A stretch of 64,000 nt of DNA from positions 1,240,001-1,304,000 of the forward strand of contig NZ_CP137080.1 of the NCBI RefSeq assembly GCF_036324365.1, given 5' to 3'. Under the pieces are notes generated by a model. That model was not told the origin of the DNA and ran no database searches. It saw only the letters and a list, made by a program, of their open reading frames with translations. This DNA is from Microbacterium limosum (GTDB taxonomy: Bacteria; Actinomycetota; Actinomycetes; Actinomycetales; Microbacteriaceae). This document shows positions 10,597-19,024 of the stretch, piece by piece (the stretch's first letter is position 1; every line of letters starts with the position of its first letter). The position numbers and the translations under genes were made by a program.

Positions 10597-10628
10597 ACCA
10601 AGGATGTGGAGGTTAGCCTCCACTTGGT
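10597..10628. promoter_or_regulatory. Dyad operator between the dehydrogenase and tetR genes
   Basis: Positions 10606-10623 are an inverted repeat, GTGGAGG-TTAG-CCTCCAC, with seven-base perfect arms. A further pair, ACCAA (10597-10601) and TTGGT (10624-10628), flanks it slightly asymmetrically. It lies in the 105-base gap between two divergent starts, ending 17 bases before the tetR ATG. It is the best candidate site for the TetR protein and would control both genes. Confidence 0.6.
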
Positions 10629-10644
10629 GCAGTAGCATGCGCAT

Positions 10645-11250
10645 ATGACCGGTACCGGAGTCGTCGAGGTAACGCCGGAGAGGACGCTGCGGGTGGATGC
10701 GGAGCGGCGGCGGCAGGCGCTGCTGTGCGCGGCGGCGTCGGTGTTTCTCGCCGAGGGGCTCGACGCGCCGCTGGAGAGCGTCGCGGCGGCGGCCGGTGTG
10801 GGCATCGCGACCCTGTACCGGCGGTTCCCGACCCGGGACGCGCTGGTGGAGGCCGTGTTCGAGGCGAAGATGGCCGCCCACGCCGACCGGATCGAAGCGG
10901 CGGCGCAGCGAGCGGCATCTCGGCCGTGGGCGGCGTTCTGCGAGTATGTCCGCGACCTCTGCGAGATGCAGGTGGCCGACCCGGCGTTCGGTCGGGTGCT
11001 GCTGCGCCCGATGCAGGGCTCGCCCCTCTTCGCCGACGCCCATGCCCGGGCAGTGCGGGCATCCCGGCGACTGGTCTCCCGCGCCCGCAAGGCGGGGGCG
11101 TTGCGGGCCGAGGTGCGCGAGCCGGACCTCTACCTGCTCACCGCGTCTATCGCGGCACTGATCGCCGACCCCGGTCCGATGTCGGCCGAGCGGGCCGCCT
11201 GCCGCCTGACCGAACTGTTCCTCGACGCCGTGAAAGGACCTGCCGCGTGA
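10645..11250 (+). CDS. TetR/AcrR-family transcriptional regulator
   Basis: A 201-residue regulator. The helix-turn-helix is at about residues 35-65, ending VGIATLYRRFPTRDALV, the classic TetR signature. The C-terminal helical domain (about residues 85-195) should bind a small ligand. The ATG at 10645 starts the protein cleanly. It is divergent from the redox operon and overlaps the luciferase-like gene by four bases (GTGA at 11247-11250), so it probably regulates both sides and itself through the dyad at 10606-10623. The ligand cannot be told from sequence. Confidence 0.88.
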   Translation: MTGTGVVEVTPERTLRVDAERRRQALLCAAASVFLAEGLDAPLESVAAAAGVGIATLYRRFPTRDALVEAVFEAKMAAHADRIEAAAQRAASRPWAAFCEYVRDLCEMQVADPAFGRVLLRPMQGSPLFADAHARAVRASRRLVSRARKAGALRAEVREPDLYLLTASIAALIADPGPMSAERAACRLTELFLDAVKGPAA

Positions 11251-12306
11251 GCGAGAGCATGGAGTTCGGGATCTACAGCTTCGGGGACATGTACCTCGAC
11301 CCCGCCACGGGCTTGGCGGTGAACGTCGGGAAGCGGCTGCGGGAGACGATCGATCAGATCGTGCTGGCCGACCAGGCGGGACTGCGGCCTCGGCGAGCGG
11401 CACGTCCCCGAATACGCGATCTCGTCACCCACCACGGTGCTGGCGGCCGCCGCGAGCCTGACCACGCAGATCCGGCTGTCCAGCGCGGTGACCGTGTTGA
11501 GCGCGGAAGACCCGGTGCGGGTCTACCAGCAGTTCGCGACCCTCGACCAGCTCAGCGGCGGCCGGGCCGAGATCATCGCCGGCCGCGGCTCCTTCACCGA
11601 GGCGTTCGCCCTGTTCGGTGCGCCACTGGGCGAGTACGACGACCTGTTCGATGAGAAGCTCGCCCTGCTGCTCGCAGTCGACACCAACGAGGTCGTGACA
11701 TGGTCGGGCCGATACCACGCCCCGCTCGACGGGGTCCGGGTGCTTCCGCGTGCGCAGGGTACCGCCGGCCGGTCCGGGCGCCTGCCGACCTGGGTCGGCA
11801 CCGGCGGCAACCCGGCCTCCTCGATCCGCACCGGCGCCCTGGGGTTGCCGATCGTCTACGGCATCATCGGCGGCGACACCGCCCGGTTCGCACCCCTGGT
11901 CCAGCTCTACCGGCAAGCCGCCGCGAGCCGCGGCCACGAAACCGCCGCCCTGCAGGTGGGGATCTCGGCGACCGGACTCATCCTCGACGACGGCGAGCGT
12001 GCCAAGCGCGAACTGTACCCGCACTTCATGTCCGTGATCGCCCAACGCTTCGGGGAACGCAGCCCGGCCGCGCAACGCGCGTTCTACGACGAAGCCGCCG
12101 CACCCGCCGGTGCCCTGTTCGTCGGCTCGCCGAACGAAGTCGTCGACAAGATCCTCCGCGTGCACGACACCTTCGCCAACACCCGGATCGGCATGCAACT
12201 CGACTTCGGCGGCATCGACCCCGCCCTGACCAACCGCTCGATCGAACTGCTCGCCACCGAGGTCGTGCCGCAGGTCAACGCCGCACTCACCCGACGCGCC
12301 AGCTGA
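11247..12306 (+). pseudogene. Luciferase-like (LLM) flavin monooxygenase, frameshifted
   Basis: The reading frame from GTG 11247 (or ATG 11259) begins MEFGIYSFGDMYLDP, as bacterial-luciferase-like enzymes do, and runs to ADQAGL near 11384. From there the family text continues only in the next frame (LGERHVPEYAISSPTTVLAA). That frame is open to 12306 and includes LDQLSGGRAEIIAGRGS and WVGTGGNP. The expected GLDVFGLGEHH motif is missing several bases at the junction. The frame change fits a loss of about eight bases (2 mod 3). A shortened product from GTG 11437 would lack the first barrel strand. The family would use reduced flavin, which the nearby FMN reductase could supply. Probably inactive. 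Confidence 0.75.
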
Positions 12307-12346
12307 CCACGACTAATACCGGCAGCTCGCCGCCGAGAGGCGCCCG

Positions 12347-12667
12347 ATGCTGCTGATCGGGATCGTGCAAGCCCGTTCCCCATCCGGGCGATTCGATGCG
12401 GTCGACGGTGCCCGTCATCGTTGCCAGCAGCGCCTCGCGTTCTATAACGAGGCATACGGCGTTAGCCTCAAGCTCTCCGACCTGTCCGGCAAGGACCGGA
12501 TCGTCGCGCGGATCACGCGCAAGATCGGCAAGGAGTTCAACCACGGCCACGTCGCCGCGGTGTTCCTGCGCAACCTCGACCGGTCAATCCAGGGACTCTC
12601 CGTGGCGACGCTCGAACGATTCGAGCAGGTTATCGAGGCGCTCGTGAGGGCGCTGCCTGCCGAGTAG
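12347..12667 (+). CDS. Unidentified short protein or gene remnant
   Basis: A 106-codon frame whose last 75 residues look protein-like, with GKDRIVARITRKIG, a central FNHGHVAAVFLRNLDRSI and an amphipathic helical end. The first 30 residues look random, and no ribosome site precedes the ATG, so this is more likely the 3' remnant of a larger gene than an intact one. I do not recognise the family. Its position at the end of the accessory block, before a gene-free stretch, fits a remnant. Confidence 0.3.
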   Translation: MLLIGIVQARSPSGRFDAVDGARHRCQQRLAFYNEAYGVSLKLSDLSGKDRIVARITRKIGKEFNHGHVAAVFLRNLDRSIQGLSVATLERFEQVIEALVRALPAE

Positions 12668-13090
12668 TCAGCTCAGCGCACACTTCCTTCAGTGATGTTC
12701 CACGCGGTGCCGTGCCTGCTCGGCGTGCGGCGAGCGAGCGCCTGGACAACCGAAGAGGAGAGACCGGGATGGCTGATGCTGCTCATGTTACTGCTCATCG
12801 AAGTGCGCTGAAGTCCTCGCGTCCGGGGCCGGGTGAGCTGCTCTGCTTGCCCGCGCGCGTCGTATGTGCCTTCGCGGCGTAGGCATCGAGTCACTCTATG
12901 GCGTCAATGTATAGCGAGGAACCAGTGTCGAAGCGGCCATCTGCGCTGTCCGAAAACCTGTCCGTTTACTGCCCGTAGCCGTCCGTAAACGTCCAGAGGT
13001 ACACTGAGCCCCAGACGGCTACTGCCGCCTGGGGCTCAGTAAATTGCTGGGCTCAGAGACCGGAAGTGTGGCTCTGAGGGCCTCCCGGAA
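12668..13090. other. Gene-free stretch upstream of the glnA 3' end
   Basis: About 420 bases without a convincing gene. It contains lower-GC patches, a CGTTTAC/GTAAACG inverted pair near 12963-12990, and a perfect 12-base-arm hairpin at 13003-13040. It separates accessory genes from glnA and may mark an old junction. No integrase or direct repeat was found. Confidence 0.45.
13003..13040. terminator. Strong hairpin, likely terminator of glnA
   Basis: ACTGAGCCCCAG (13003-13014) pairs perfectly with CTGGGGCTCAGT (13029-13040) across a 14-base loop. It lies 50 bases beyond the glnA stop (read on the minus strand) and could also stop rightward transcripts from the accessory block. There is no long U-tract, which is common for high-GC actinobacteria. 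Confidence 0.6.
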
Positions 13091-14515
13091 TCAGACCCCG
13101 AAGTACAGCTCGTACTCGAAGGGGTGCGGGCGCTGCGCGATGGGCTGGATCTCGTTCTCGATCTTGTACTCGATCCAGGTCTCGATCAGCTCGGGCGTGA
13201 AGACGCCGCCCGCGAGCAGGAACTCGTGGTCGGCGCGGAGCGCCTCGAGCGAGTCGAGCAGCGAGTTCGGAACCTGCGGGATGTTCTTGGCCTCCTCGGG
13301 GGGAAGCTCGTACAGGTCCTTGTCGACCGGCTCGTGCGGCTCGATGCGGTTCTTGATGCCGTCGATGCCGGCCATCAGCTGAGCCGCGAACGCCAGGTAC
13401 GGGTTGCCCGAGGCATCCGGCGCACGGAACTCGATGCGCTTCGCCTTGGGGTTGGTGCCCGTGATCGGGATGCGGATGGCCGCCGAGCGGTTGCCCGCCG
13501 AGTAGACCAGGTTGACCGGCGCCTCGAAGCCCTTGACCAGACGGTGGTAGCTGTTGAGCGTGGGGTTGGTGAACGCGAGCACCGCGGGAGCGTGGGCGAG
13601 GATGCCGCCGATGTACCAACGGGCGATGTCGGACAGTCCGCCGTAGCCCTTCTCGTCGTAGAACAGCGGCTTGCCGTCGTTCCAGAGCGACTGGTGGGTG
13701 TGCATGCCCGAGCCGTTGTCGCCGAAGAGCGGCTTGGGCATGAAGGTCGCGACCTTGCCCCATTCGAGCGCCGTGTTCTTGACGATGTACTTGAACTTCA
13801 GGATGGCGTCGGCCGCGTGGACCATCGTGTCGAAGCGGTAGTTGATCTCCGCCTGACCGCCGGTGCCCACCTCGTGGTGCGCGCGCTCGAGGACCAGGCC
13901 CGCCTCGATCAGCTTGGTGCTGATGTCGTCACGCAGGTCTGCCTGCTTGTCGACGGGGGAGACGGGGAAGTAACCGCCCTTGTAGGGGGTCTTGTTGGCG
14001 AGGTTCCCGCCCTCCTCGACGCGGCCGGTGTTCCAGGCGCCTTCCTCGGAGTCGACGGAGTAGAAGCTCGAGTTCTGCTTCACCTCGTAACGGACGTCGT
14101 CGAAGATGTAGAACTCGGCCTCGGGGGCGAAGAACGCGGTGTCGGCGATGCCGGTGGAGGCGAGGTACTTCTCGGCCTTCTTGGCGACCTGACGCGGGTC
14201 CTTGCCGTAGATCTCGCCGTTGCGCGGATTGTAGATGTCGAACACCATGATGAGCGTCTTGTGCTCACGGAAGGGGTCGAGGTACGCGGTCGAGACATCG
14301 GGGATCAGCTGCATGTCCGACTCGTGGATGTTCGCGAAGCCGCGGATCGAGGAGCCGTCGAACAGCTGACCGACCGTGAAGAACTCTTCATCGACGGTCG
14401 AGGCCGGGATGTTGAAGTGCTGCTGCACACCAGGGAGATCCGTGAAGCGGATGTCGAGGAACTTGACGTCCTCGTCCTTGATGAACTTCAGCACCTCGGA
14501 AGAATCGCGAAACAT
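13091..14515 (-). CDS. glnA: Glutamine synthetase, type I
   Basis: A 474-residue GSI that makes glutamine from glutamate, ammonia and ATP in the cytoplasm as a dodecamer. Visible hallmarks are the Asp loop FDGSSIRGF, the metal ligands in [24 protein letters not shown], and [20 protein letters not shown]. Tyr402 in [10 protein letters not shown] matches the adenylylation site of GSI-beta enzymes, so activity is probably tuned by GlnE. The ATG at 14515 begins [12 protein letters not shown], as in relatives. GlnR-type boxes lie about 85 bases upstream at 14601-14627. The gene stands alone and appears intact. Confidence 0.97.
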   Translation of the reverse strand: MFRDSSEVLKFIKDEDVKFLDIRFTDLPGVQQHFNIPASTVDEEFFTVGQLFDGSSIRGFANIHESDMQLIPDVSTAYLDPFREHKTLIMVFDIYNPRNGEIYGKDPRQVAKKAEKYLASTGIADTAFFAPEAEFYIFDDVRYEVKQNSSFYSVDSEEGAWNTGRVEEGGNLANKTPYKGGYFPVSPVDKQADLRDDISTKLIEAGLVLERAHHEVGTGGQAEINYRFDTMVHAADAILKFKYIVKNTALEWGKVATFMPKPLFGDNGSGMHTHQSLWNDGKPLFYDEKGYGGLSDIARWYIGGILAHAPAVLAFTNPTLNSYHRLVKGFEAPVNLVYSAGNRSAAIRIPITGTNPKAKRIEFRAPDASGNPYLAFAAQLMAGIDGIKNRIEPHEPVDKDLYELPPEEAKNIPQVPNSLLDSLEALRADHEFLLAGGVFTPELIETWIEYKIENEIQPIAQRPHPFEYELYFGV

Positions 14516-14600
14516 TCAGACTCCAGAGGTTGGGCTTCGGGTACTGCCGCCCTCGTGACAGAGGGTCCCTTGGAACCTACCGAGGGGGCGTTGCCCGAGG

Positions 14601-14627
14601 GTGACACGTATGTTTCCGGCATGTTAC
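14601..14627 (-). promoter_or_regulatory. GlnR-type nitrogen-response boxes upstream of glnA
   Basis: Read on the minus strand, the site is GTAAC-N6-GAAAC-N6-GTCAC, three half-sites at 11-base spacing. The GTnAC-N6-GAAAC pair is the known actinobacterial GlnR consensus. It lies 86-112 bases upstream of the glnA start, and the matching pair GTAAC-N6-GAAAC is also found upstream of amtB at 52833-52848. Confidence 0.75.
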
Positions 14628-14650
14628 ACGGGGCTGGATACGCTGAGCGA

Positions 14651-15046
14651 ATGACGACCTCCGACGCCGACGACTATCCGGGCCGCCGCCTGGGTCTTCC
14701 CCGCGAGGGTGCGGGCTCCATCGCTCGCCTCGGCCGGCGGGTCGGCGCCCTCTTCATCGACTACGGCGCCTCGTACCTGATATCCGGATTCTTCGCGTAC
14801 GACCCCCTGGCGATCTTCGCGATCTTCGCGATGACACAGATCCTCTTCATCCCGACGCTGCAGGGCAGCCCTGGTCACCGCATCTTCGGTCTCCGGGTGC
14901 AGCGCGTGGGCGGCGGATGGGCCGGTCTGTGGCGGCCGATCCTCCGCACCGCACTGCTCATCCTCGTCATCCCGGCCGTCGTGTGGGACTCCGACCAGCG
15001 CGGCCTGCACGACAAGGCCGCGGGAACCGTGCTTCTGCGCGGCTGA
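14651..15046 (+). CDS. RDD family membrane protein
   Basis: A 131-residue protein with the diagnostic Arg-Asp-Asp pattern: the Arg and first Asp in GRRVGALFIDYG and the second Asp in RGLHDKAAGT. Three hydrophobic segments are seen at about residues 30-45, 50-70 and 95-112. The family's biochemical role is not settled; some members are linked to ion transport. The ATG at 14651 follows a GGATACGCT -10-like element by only a few bases, suggesting a leaderless mRNA. It is divergent from glnA and shares its control region, and converges on the DUF4191 gene with no spacer. Confidence 0.8.
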   Translation: MTTSDADDYPGRRLGLPREGAGSIARLGRRVGALFIDYGASYLISGFFAYDPLAIFAIFAMTQILFIPTLQGSPGHRIFGLRVQRVGGGWAGLWRPILRTALLILVIPAVVWDSDQRGLHDKAAGTVLLRG

Positions 15047-15047
15047 T

Positions 15048-15758
15048 TCAGCGAGGGCGGGGCGCCCGCACCTTGGTGGGGTCGATCCCCTTGGGGATCG
15101 GAAGCGACGCGAGTCCCTGCGAGACCGAATCCAGGCGCTTCAGCACGGCACCGATGGTCGCCTTGTCGAGCTTCTTCGGCAGCGACTTGACGGTCTTCGC
15201 GAGGTCCTTGATCGGCACCTCGCCCTCTCCGTGGCCGACGTAGAAGACGTGGACGGGCACGCCGTGGGCGACGCGGGTGATCTTCGACTTCTCCTCGCCC
15301 ACGAGCCGCGCGAGGCGTCCCCTCGCGCCCTCGCCGACGATCACGACGCCCCCGCGTCCGACAGCGCGGTACACGGCGTCCTGCGTCTTCGGGTTGATCC
15401 CGATGGGGGTGTCGGAAGCCGTCCAGCCACGTCCGAGGAACGTGGAGACCACGTGCCCGGTCGCCCCCGGCATCCCGTCGAGCTTCACATACATGGCCTT
15501 CGTGGACAGGCGGGTCATCGTCATCAACGACGCGAGGATCCCCGCCAGCAGGCCCGTGATGGCCCAGAGGAGGACGGTCCACCACTGCACGGGCTGGATG
15601 AGCAGGCCCAGCAGCACGCCCAGGCCGACGCCCACGACGAGGATTCCCACCAGGAGCCACGGAAGGAAGCGGAACTGCTGCTGGGTGAACGTGTAGAGAC
15701 TGCGAATCTGCGAGAAGAACCCGGGACGCTTCTCGGGCGCGGTGCTGCGTGCTGCCAT
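15048..15758 (-). CDS. DUF4191 family membrane protein
   Basis: A 236-residue conserved actinobacterial protein. Two adjacent transmembrane helices lie at about residues 34-55 and 60-80 (WLLVGILVVGVGLGVLLG and WWTVLLWAITGLLAGILA). A soluble C-terminal domain follows with MYVKLDGMPGATGHVVSTFLGRGW and VIVGEGARGRLARL. Function is unknown; conservation next to lipoate and 2-oxo-acid dehydrogenase genes is typical in actinobacteria. The ATG at 15758 gives the expected MAARSTA start, and the further upstream frame is not protein-like. Confidence 0.8.
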   Translation of the reverse strand: MAARSTAPEKRPGFFSQIRSLYTFTQQQFRFLPWLLVGILVVGVGLGVLLGLLIQPVQWWTVLLWAITGLLAGILASLMTMTRLSTKAMYVKLDGMPGATGHVVSTFLGRGWTASDTPIGINPKTQDAVYRAVGRGGVVIVGEGARGRLARLVGEEKSKITRVAHGVPVHVFYVGHGEGEVPIKDLAKTVKSLPKKLDKATIGAVLKRLDSVSQGLASLPIPKGIDPTKVRAPRPR

Positions 15759-15891
15759 AGAGACAAGAATACGTGGCGGTGACTGCGGTGTCCGTCCCGC
15801 ACCCTTCTGCGCAGCGCGGGCGTACGCCGGCTTTCCACCGGCCGGCCCGTCGGCCACCCGCGCCGCGGGTGCGATCGCGCACACTCGGCTC

Positions 15892-17211
15892 GTGGACTCC
15901 TCGCCGCCTGACACCGCCGATCTGCTGGACGCGGGGTGGCGCGCCGTGCGCCGGGTGGCTCCTCCCGAGGCGCCGTTCCCGGCGGTCCTCGCGCGGCTCG
16001 GCGACGAGTGCGCGCATCTGGTCGACGCGCGTGCGCTCGACGGTTGGCGCGGGTGGGACGCCCGGGGCGAGCACGTGCTCCGCCCGATCGACGTCGTGCG
16101 CCGACGCGACGGCCACGACGTCGTCCTCCCGTGGTGCGTGGAGACCGTCCACGGCTTCCTCGACCGACGGGAGCGGGCCGGCGTCCCGCTGACGGCCGGC
16201 GAGCAGGTCACGCTGGCAGTGGGCCTGCTCCGCGGTCATCGGGCGGCCGCCGCGCACGGCGGCCGCTGGTGGCTGACCATCGACGGCTGCCCGGTCGTCG
16301 TCCCAGTGCTGCCGTCGCAGGCGCCGGAAGAAGCCGAGACGCCCCGGCTGCTGGAGCGCATCGCCGACGGCGCCGGGACGGCGGCGGCGCTGTCGCTGCG
16401 AACCGTCGCGTCTGCGCTGGATTCGTCATCGCCGACCGAGCTGGAGGGGGTGCTGTTCGCCGTCGCCGACGGAGAGGCGCTGCGCCTGGATCCCGCCGTC
16501 CCCCGGCGGGTGCACGCGCTCGACGCCGTCATCGCCCGGCCGGAGCATCCCGCAGATGGGGCCGAGCCCTCGCCGGGGGTCGTGCGCGGCATCCTCCGTC
16601 GCTATGTGGACAGGGGCCTGGGCGATGCAGTGGGGTCGGCCTTCGACGACACGCGCACGGCGCTGACGCGCCTCGGACGGGCGCTGCGCCGCCCGTGGCT
16701 CGCGGCCGCGGCGGTGGCCGGTGTCATCGTCGTGGGAGGCCTCGCGTGGCCCGCCGCGGCCGGCCCCGAGCCGGGCACCGCGCATTCGGGGGACGACCCC
16801 ACGGCCGCCGCCTCGGCGTCGGCGGCGCCGGATGTCGGGGCGGGCACAGGTGCCGACGCCGACGCGGATCGTGCGCCCGCGGATCCGGCGTCGCCCGGGG
16901 CGGGGGATGCCGGGGGCGAGGTCGTGCGGACGACATCCCACCTGCTCGATACGCGTCTGTCCTGCCTGCGGGGCGGCGCCTGTGCCGCCTACGCGGAGGC
17001 GCCCGCCCTGTTGCCGTCCGACGGGGGAGCCGCCGATCTCGCGGAGGACGACAGGGAGCTGACGCTGCTCGACGATCTGGGCGGCGTCGCCGTCCTGCGC
17101 GTCGATCCGTCGGACCGGGGGAGCGACCGTCCGGGCGCCCTGATCGTCGTCGTCAGAACAACTCAGGGGTGGCTCCTCCGCGACATCCGCGCGGTGGAGC
17201 CACCCCCGTGA
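15892..17211 (+). CDS. Unrecognised single-pass membrane protein with pseudokinase-like N-terminal half
   Basis: A 439-residue protein with about 268 cytoplasmic residues, one helix at about 269-291 (WLAAAAVAGVIVVGGLAW), then an Ala/Asp/Gly-rich linker and a 100-residue outer part with a close cysteine pair (SCLRGGAC). The run HVLRPIDVVRRRDGHDVVLPW, an Arg-rich helix, HRAAAAHGGRW and TIDGCPVVVPV follows the order of a protein-kinase C-lobe. The catalytic Asp and DFG are missing, so if related it is a pseudokinase. GTG 15892 was chosen because the residues before it look random. It converges on sucB. No family was recognised with confidence. Confidence 0.65.
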   Translation: MDSSPPDTADLLDAGWRAVRRVAPPEAPFPAVLARLGDECAHLVDARALDGWRGWDARGEHVLRPIDVVRRRDGHDVVLPWCVETVHGFLDRRERAGVPLTAGEQVTLAVGLLRGHRAAAAHGGRWWLTIDGCPVVVPVLPSQAPEEAETPRLLERIADGAGTAAALSLRTVASALDSSSPTELEGVLFAVADGEALRLDPAVPRRVHALDAVIARPEHPADGAEPSPGVVRGILRRYVDRGLGDAVGSAFDDTRTALTRLGRALRRPWLAAAAVAGVIVVGGLAWPAAAGPEPGTAHSGDDPTAAASASAAPDVGAGTGADADADRAPADPASPGAGDAGGEVVRTTSHLLDTRLSCLRGGACAAYAEAPALLPSDGGAADLAEDDRELTLLDDLGGVAVLRVDPSDRGSDRPGALIVVVRTTQGWLLRDIRAVEPPP

Positions 17212-17218
17212 CGTGCCG

Positions 17219-18961
17219 TCAGGCGCCGAGCGACGCGGCGAAGTCCGCGGCCTCCAGACGGGCCTTGACGGCGCCGAGGAAGCGCGCGGCGTCCGCGCCG
17301 TCGATGATGCGGTGGTCGTACGACAGCGCGAGGTATACGTACGAGCGAACCGAGATCGCCTCGACGCCGTCGACCTTCACGATGCCCGGACGCTTCACGA
17401 CGGTTCCGGTGCCGAGGATCGCCGACTGCGGCAGGAACACCACGGGGGTGTCGAAGAGCGCGCCGCGGGATCCGGTGTTGGTGAGGGTGAACGTGCCGCC
17501 CGCGAGCTCGTCGGGCTTCAGCTTGTTCTCGCGCGTGCGCGCGGCGAGGTCGGCGATCTCGTGCGCGATCTCGGCGAGGTTCTTGCTCGCGGCATCACGC
17601 AGCACCGGCGTCAGCAGGCCCCGCTCCGTGTCGACGGCGATCGAGAGGTTCTCGCTGGGCGGGTAGACGATCTTGTCGCCGTCGACCGTCGCGTTGATCA
17701 CGGGGAAGGCCTGCAGGGCCTCCGCCGCGGCGAGCGCGAAGAACGGGAGGAACGAGAGCTTGTCGCCGGTCTTCTTCTGGAAGTCGGCCTTGACCTGGTC
17801 GCGGTAGGCCGCGAGCCGGGTGACGTCGACCTCGACCACGGTCGTGAGCTGGGCGGTCGCCTGCATCGAGGCCACGGCGCGCTCGGCCAGCACCTTGCGC
17901 AGACGCGACATCGGCTGCGTCGTGCCGCGAAGCGGAGAGACCTCGAGGGCGGGGGCGGAGGGCGCGGCCTGCTCGGGGGCGGATGCCGCGGGCGCGGACG
18001 CCGCGGCGGCAGCCTGCAGGACATCCTCCTTGCGGATGCGTCCTCCCACGCCGGTGCCCTTCACGGTGGCGAGGTCCACACCCTGCGACGCGGCCAGGCG
18101 GCGGACCAGCGGGGTCACGTACGTGGGGCCGTCCTCGTCGTTCGAGCTGTCGTTCGCGGGCGCGGCGGTGGCGGGGGTCTTTTCGGGCTCCGGCGCCTTC
18201 TCCTGCTCGGGGGCCCTCTGCGGGGCCTCGGACGCGGGAACGTCCTCGTCCACCGGCTTCTCGGTCGAGGGAGCCTCGGGCTCGGCCTCCGTCGGCGCCG
18301 ATTCCTCGGGGGCGGCGGGGGCGGGGGAGCCGCTGCCGACGCGGGCGAGGACAGCGCCCACGGCGACCGTCTCGTCCTCCTGGGCGACGATCTCCTGGAG
18401 TGTGCCGGCAACGGGCGAGGGGATCTCGGTGTCGACCTTGTCGGTGGAGATCTCGAGGAGCGGTTCGTCCACCGCGACGTCATCGCCGACCTGCTTGAGC
18501 CAGCGCGTCACGGTTCCCTCGGTCACGCTCTCGCCGAGCTCGGGGAGCACGATGTCCTTGGCGTCCGAGGATGCGGCGGGAGATGACTGCGGGGCGGGTG
18601 CATCTTCCTCCGCCGGAGCCTCCGACTCGGCGGGGGCCTCCTGCGCCGGAGCCTCCTCCTGCGCCGGAGCCTCCTGGGCCGGGGCTTCCTCGGCGGGGGC
18701 GGGCGACTCGGACGGCGCGGAACTGCCGTCGCCGATCTTGGCGAGCAGTCCGCCGACCTCGACGGTCTCGTCCTCCTGAACGAGGATCTCCTCGAGGATG
18801 CCGCTGACCGGGGACGGGATCTCGGTGTCGACCTTGTCCGTGGAGATCTCGAGCAGGCCCTCATCGGCCGTCACCTCGTCACCGACCTGCTTGAGCCAGC
18901 GGGTGACCGTTCCCTCGGTGACGCTCTCTCCGAGCGCGGGGAGGACGACGGATGTGCTCAT
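17219..18961 (-). CDS. sucB: Dihydrolipoamide acyltransferase (E2) with two lipoyl domains
   Basis: A 580-residue E2 core of a 2-oxo-acid dehydrogenase complex (2-oxoglutarate or pyruvate type). Two nearly identical lipoyl domains, at residues 3-78 and about 135-210, each carry STDKVDTEIP with the lipoylated lysine (K43, K175). They are joined by long Ala/Pro/Glu linkers. An E3/E1-binding domain follows (YVTPLVRRLAASQGVD, GGRIRKEDVL), then the acyltransferase domain ending SYDHRIIDGADA with the catalytic His and Asp. In actinobacteria such a two-lipoyl E2 commonly serves pyruvate dehydrogenase while being labelled SucB, so the substrate is uncertain. It lies 63 bases after lpdA in the same direction. 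Confidence 0.92.
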   Translation of the reverse strand: MSTSVVLPALGESVTEGTVTRWLKQVGDEVTADEGLLEISTDKVDTEIPSPVSGILEEILVQEDETVEVGGLLAKIGDGSSAPSESPAPAEEAPAQEAPAQEEAPAQEAPAESEAPAEEDAPAPQSSPAASSDAKDIVLPELGESVTEGTVTRWLKQVGDDVAVDEPLLEISTDKVDTEIPSPVAGTLQEIVAQEDETVAVGAVLARVGSGSPAPAAPEESAPTEAEPEAPSTEKPVDEDVPASEAPQRAPEQEKAPEPEKTPATAAPANDSSNDEDGPTYVTPLVRRLAASQGVDLATVKGTGVGGRIRKEDVLQAAAAASAPAASAPEQAAPSAPALEVSPLRGTTQPMSRLRKVLAERAVASMQATAQLTTVVEVDVTRLAAYRDQVKADFQKKTGDKLSFLPFFALAAAEALQAFPVINATVDGDKIVYPPSENLSIAVDTERGLLTPVLRDAASKNLAEIAHEIADLAARTRENKLKPDELAGGTFTLTNTGSRGALFDTPVVFLPQSAILGTGTVVKRPGIVKVDGVEAISVRSYVYLALSYDHRIIDGADAARFLGAVKARLEAADFAASLGA

Positions 18962-19024
18962 GACGATGTCTCCTTAGGCGATGCTGTCGTGTCTAGCTTA
19001 GTGACGGGTCTGGGGCGCGAGGGG

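Noticed and set aside
12673-12894. 73-codon minus-strand frame in the gene-free stretch
   Set aside because: No ribosome site, low-complexity and no recognisable domain.
1-13090. A complete integrative conjugative element
   Set aside because: Only a broken relaxase and a small membrane protein are seen; no integrase, coupling protein, type IV secretion genes or att repeats in the window.
13124-15046. A 640-codon frame antisense to glnA that runs into the RDD gene
   Set aside because: Only the last 131 codons match a family (RDD); the rest is the reverse of glnA.
18580-18720. Repeated GCC/GGC-rich units that resemble short tandem repeats or CRISPR-like spacing
   Set aside because: They encode the Ala/Pro/Glu linker of the E2 subunit; no spacer pattern and no cas genes.
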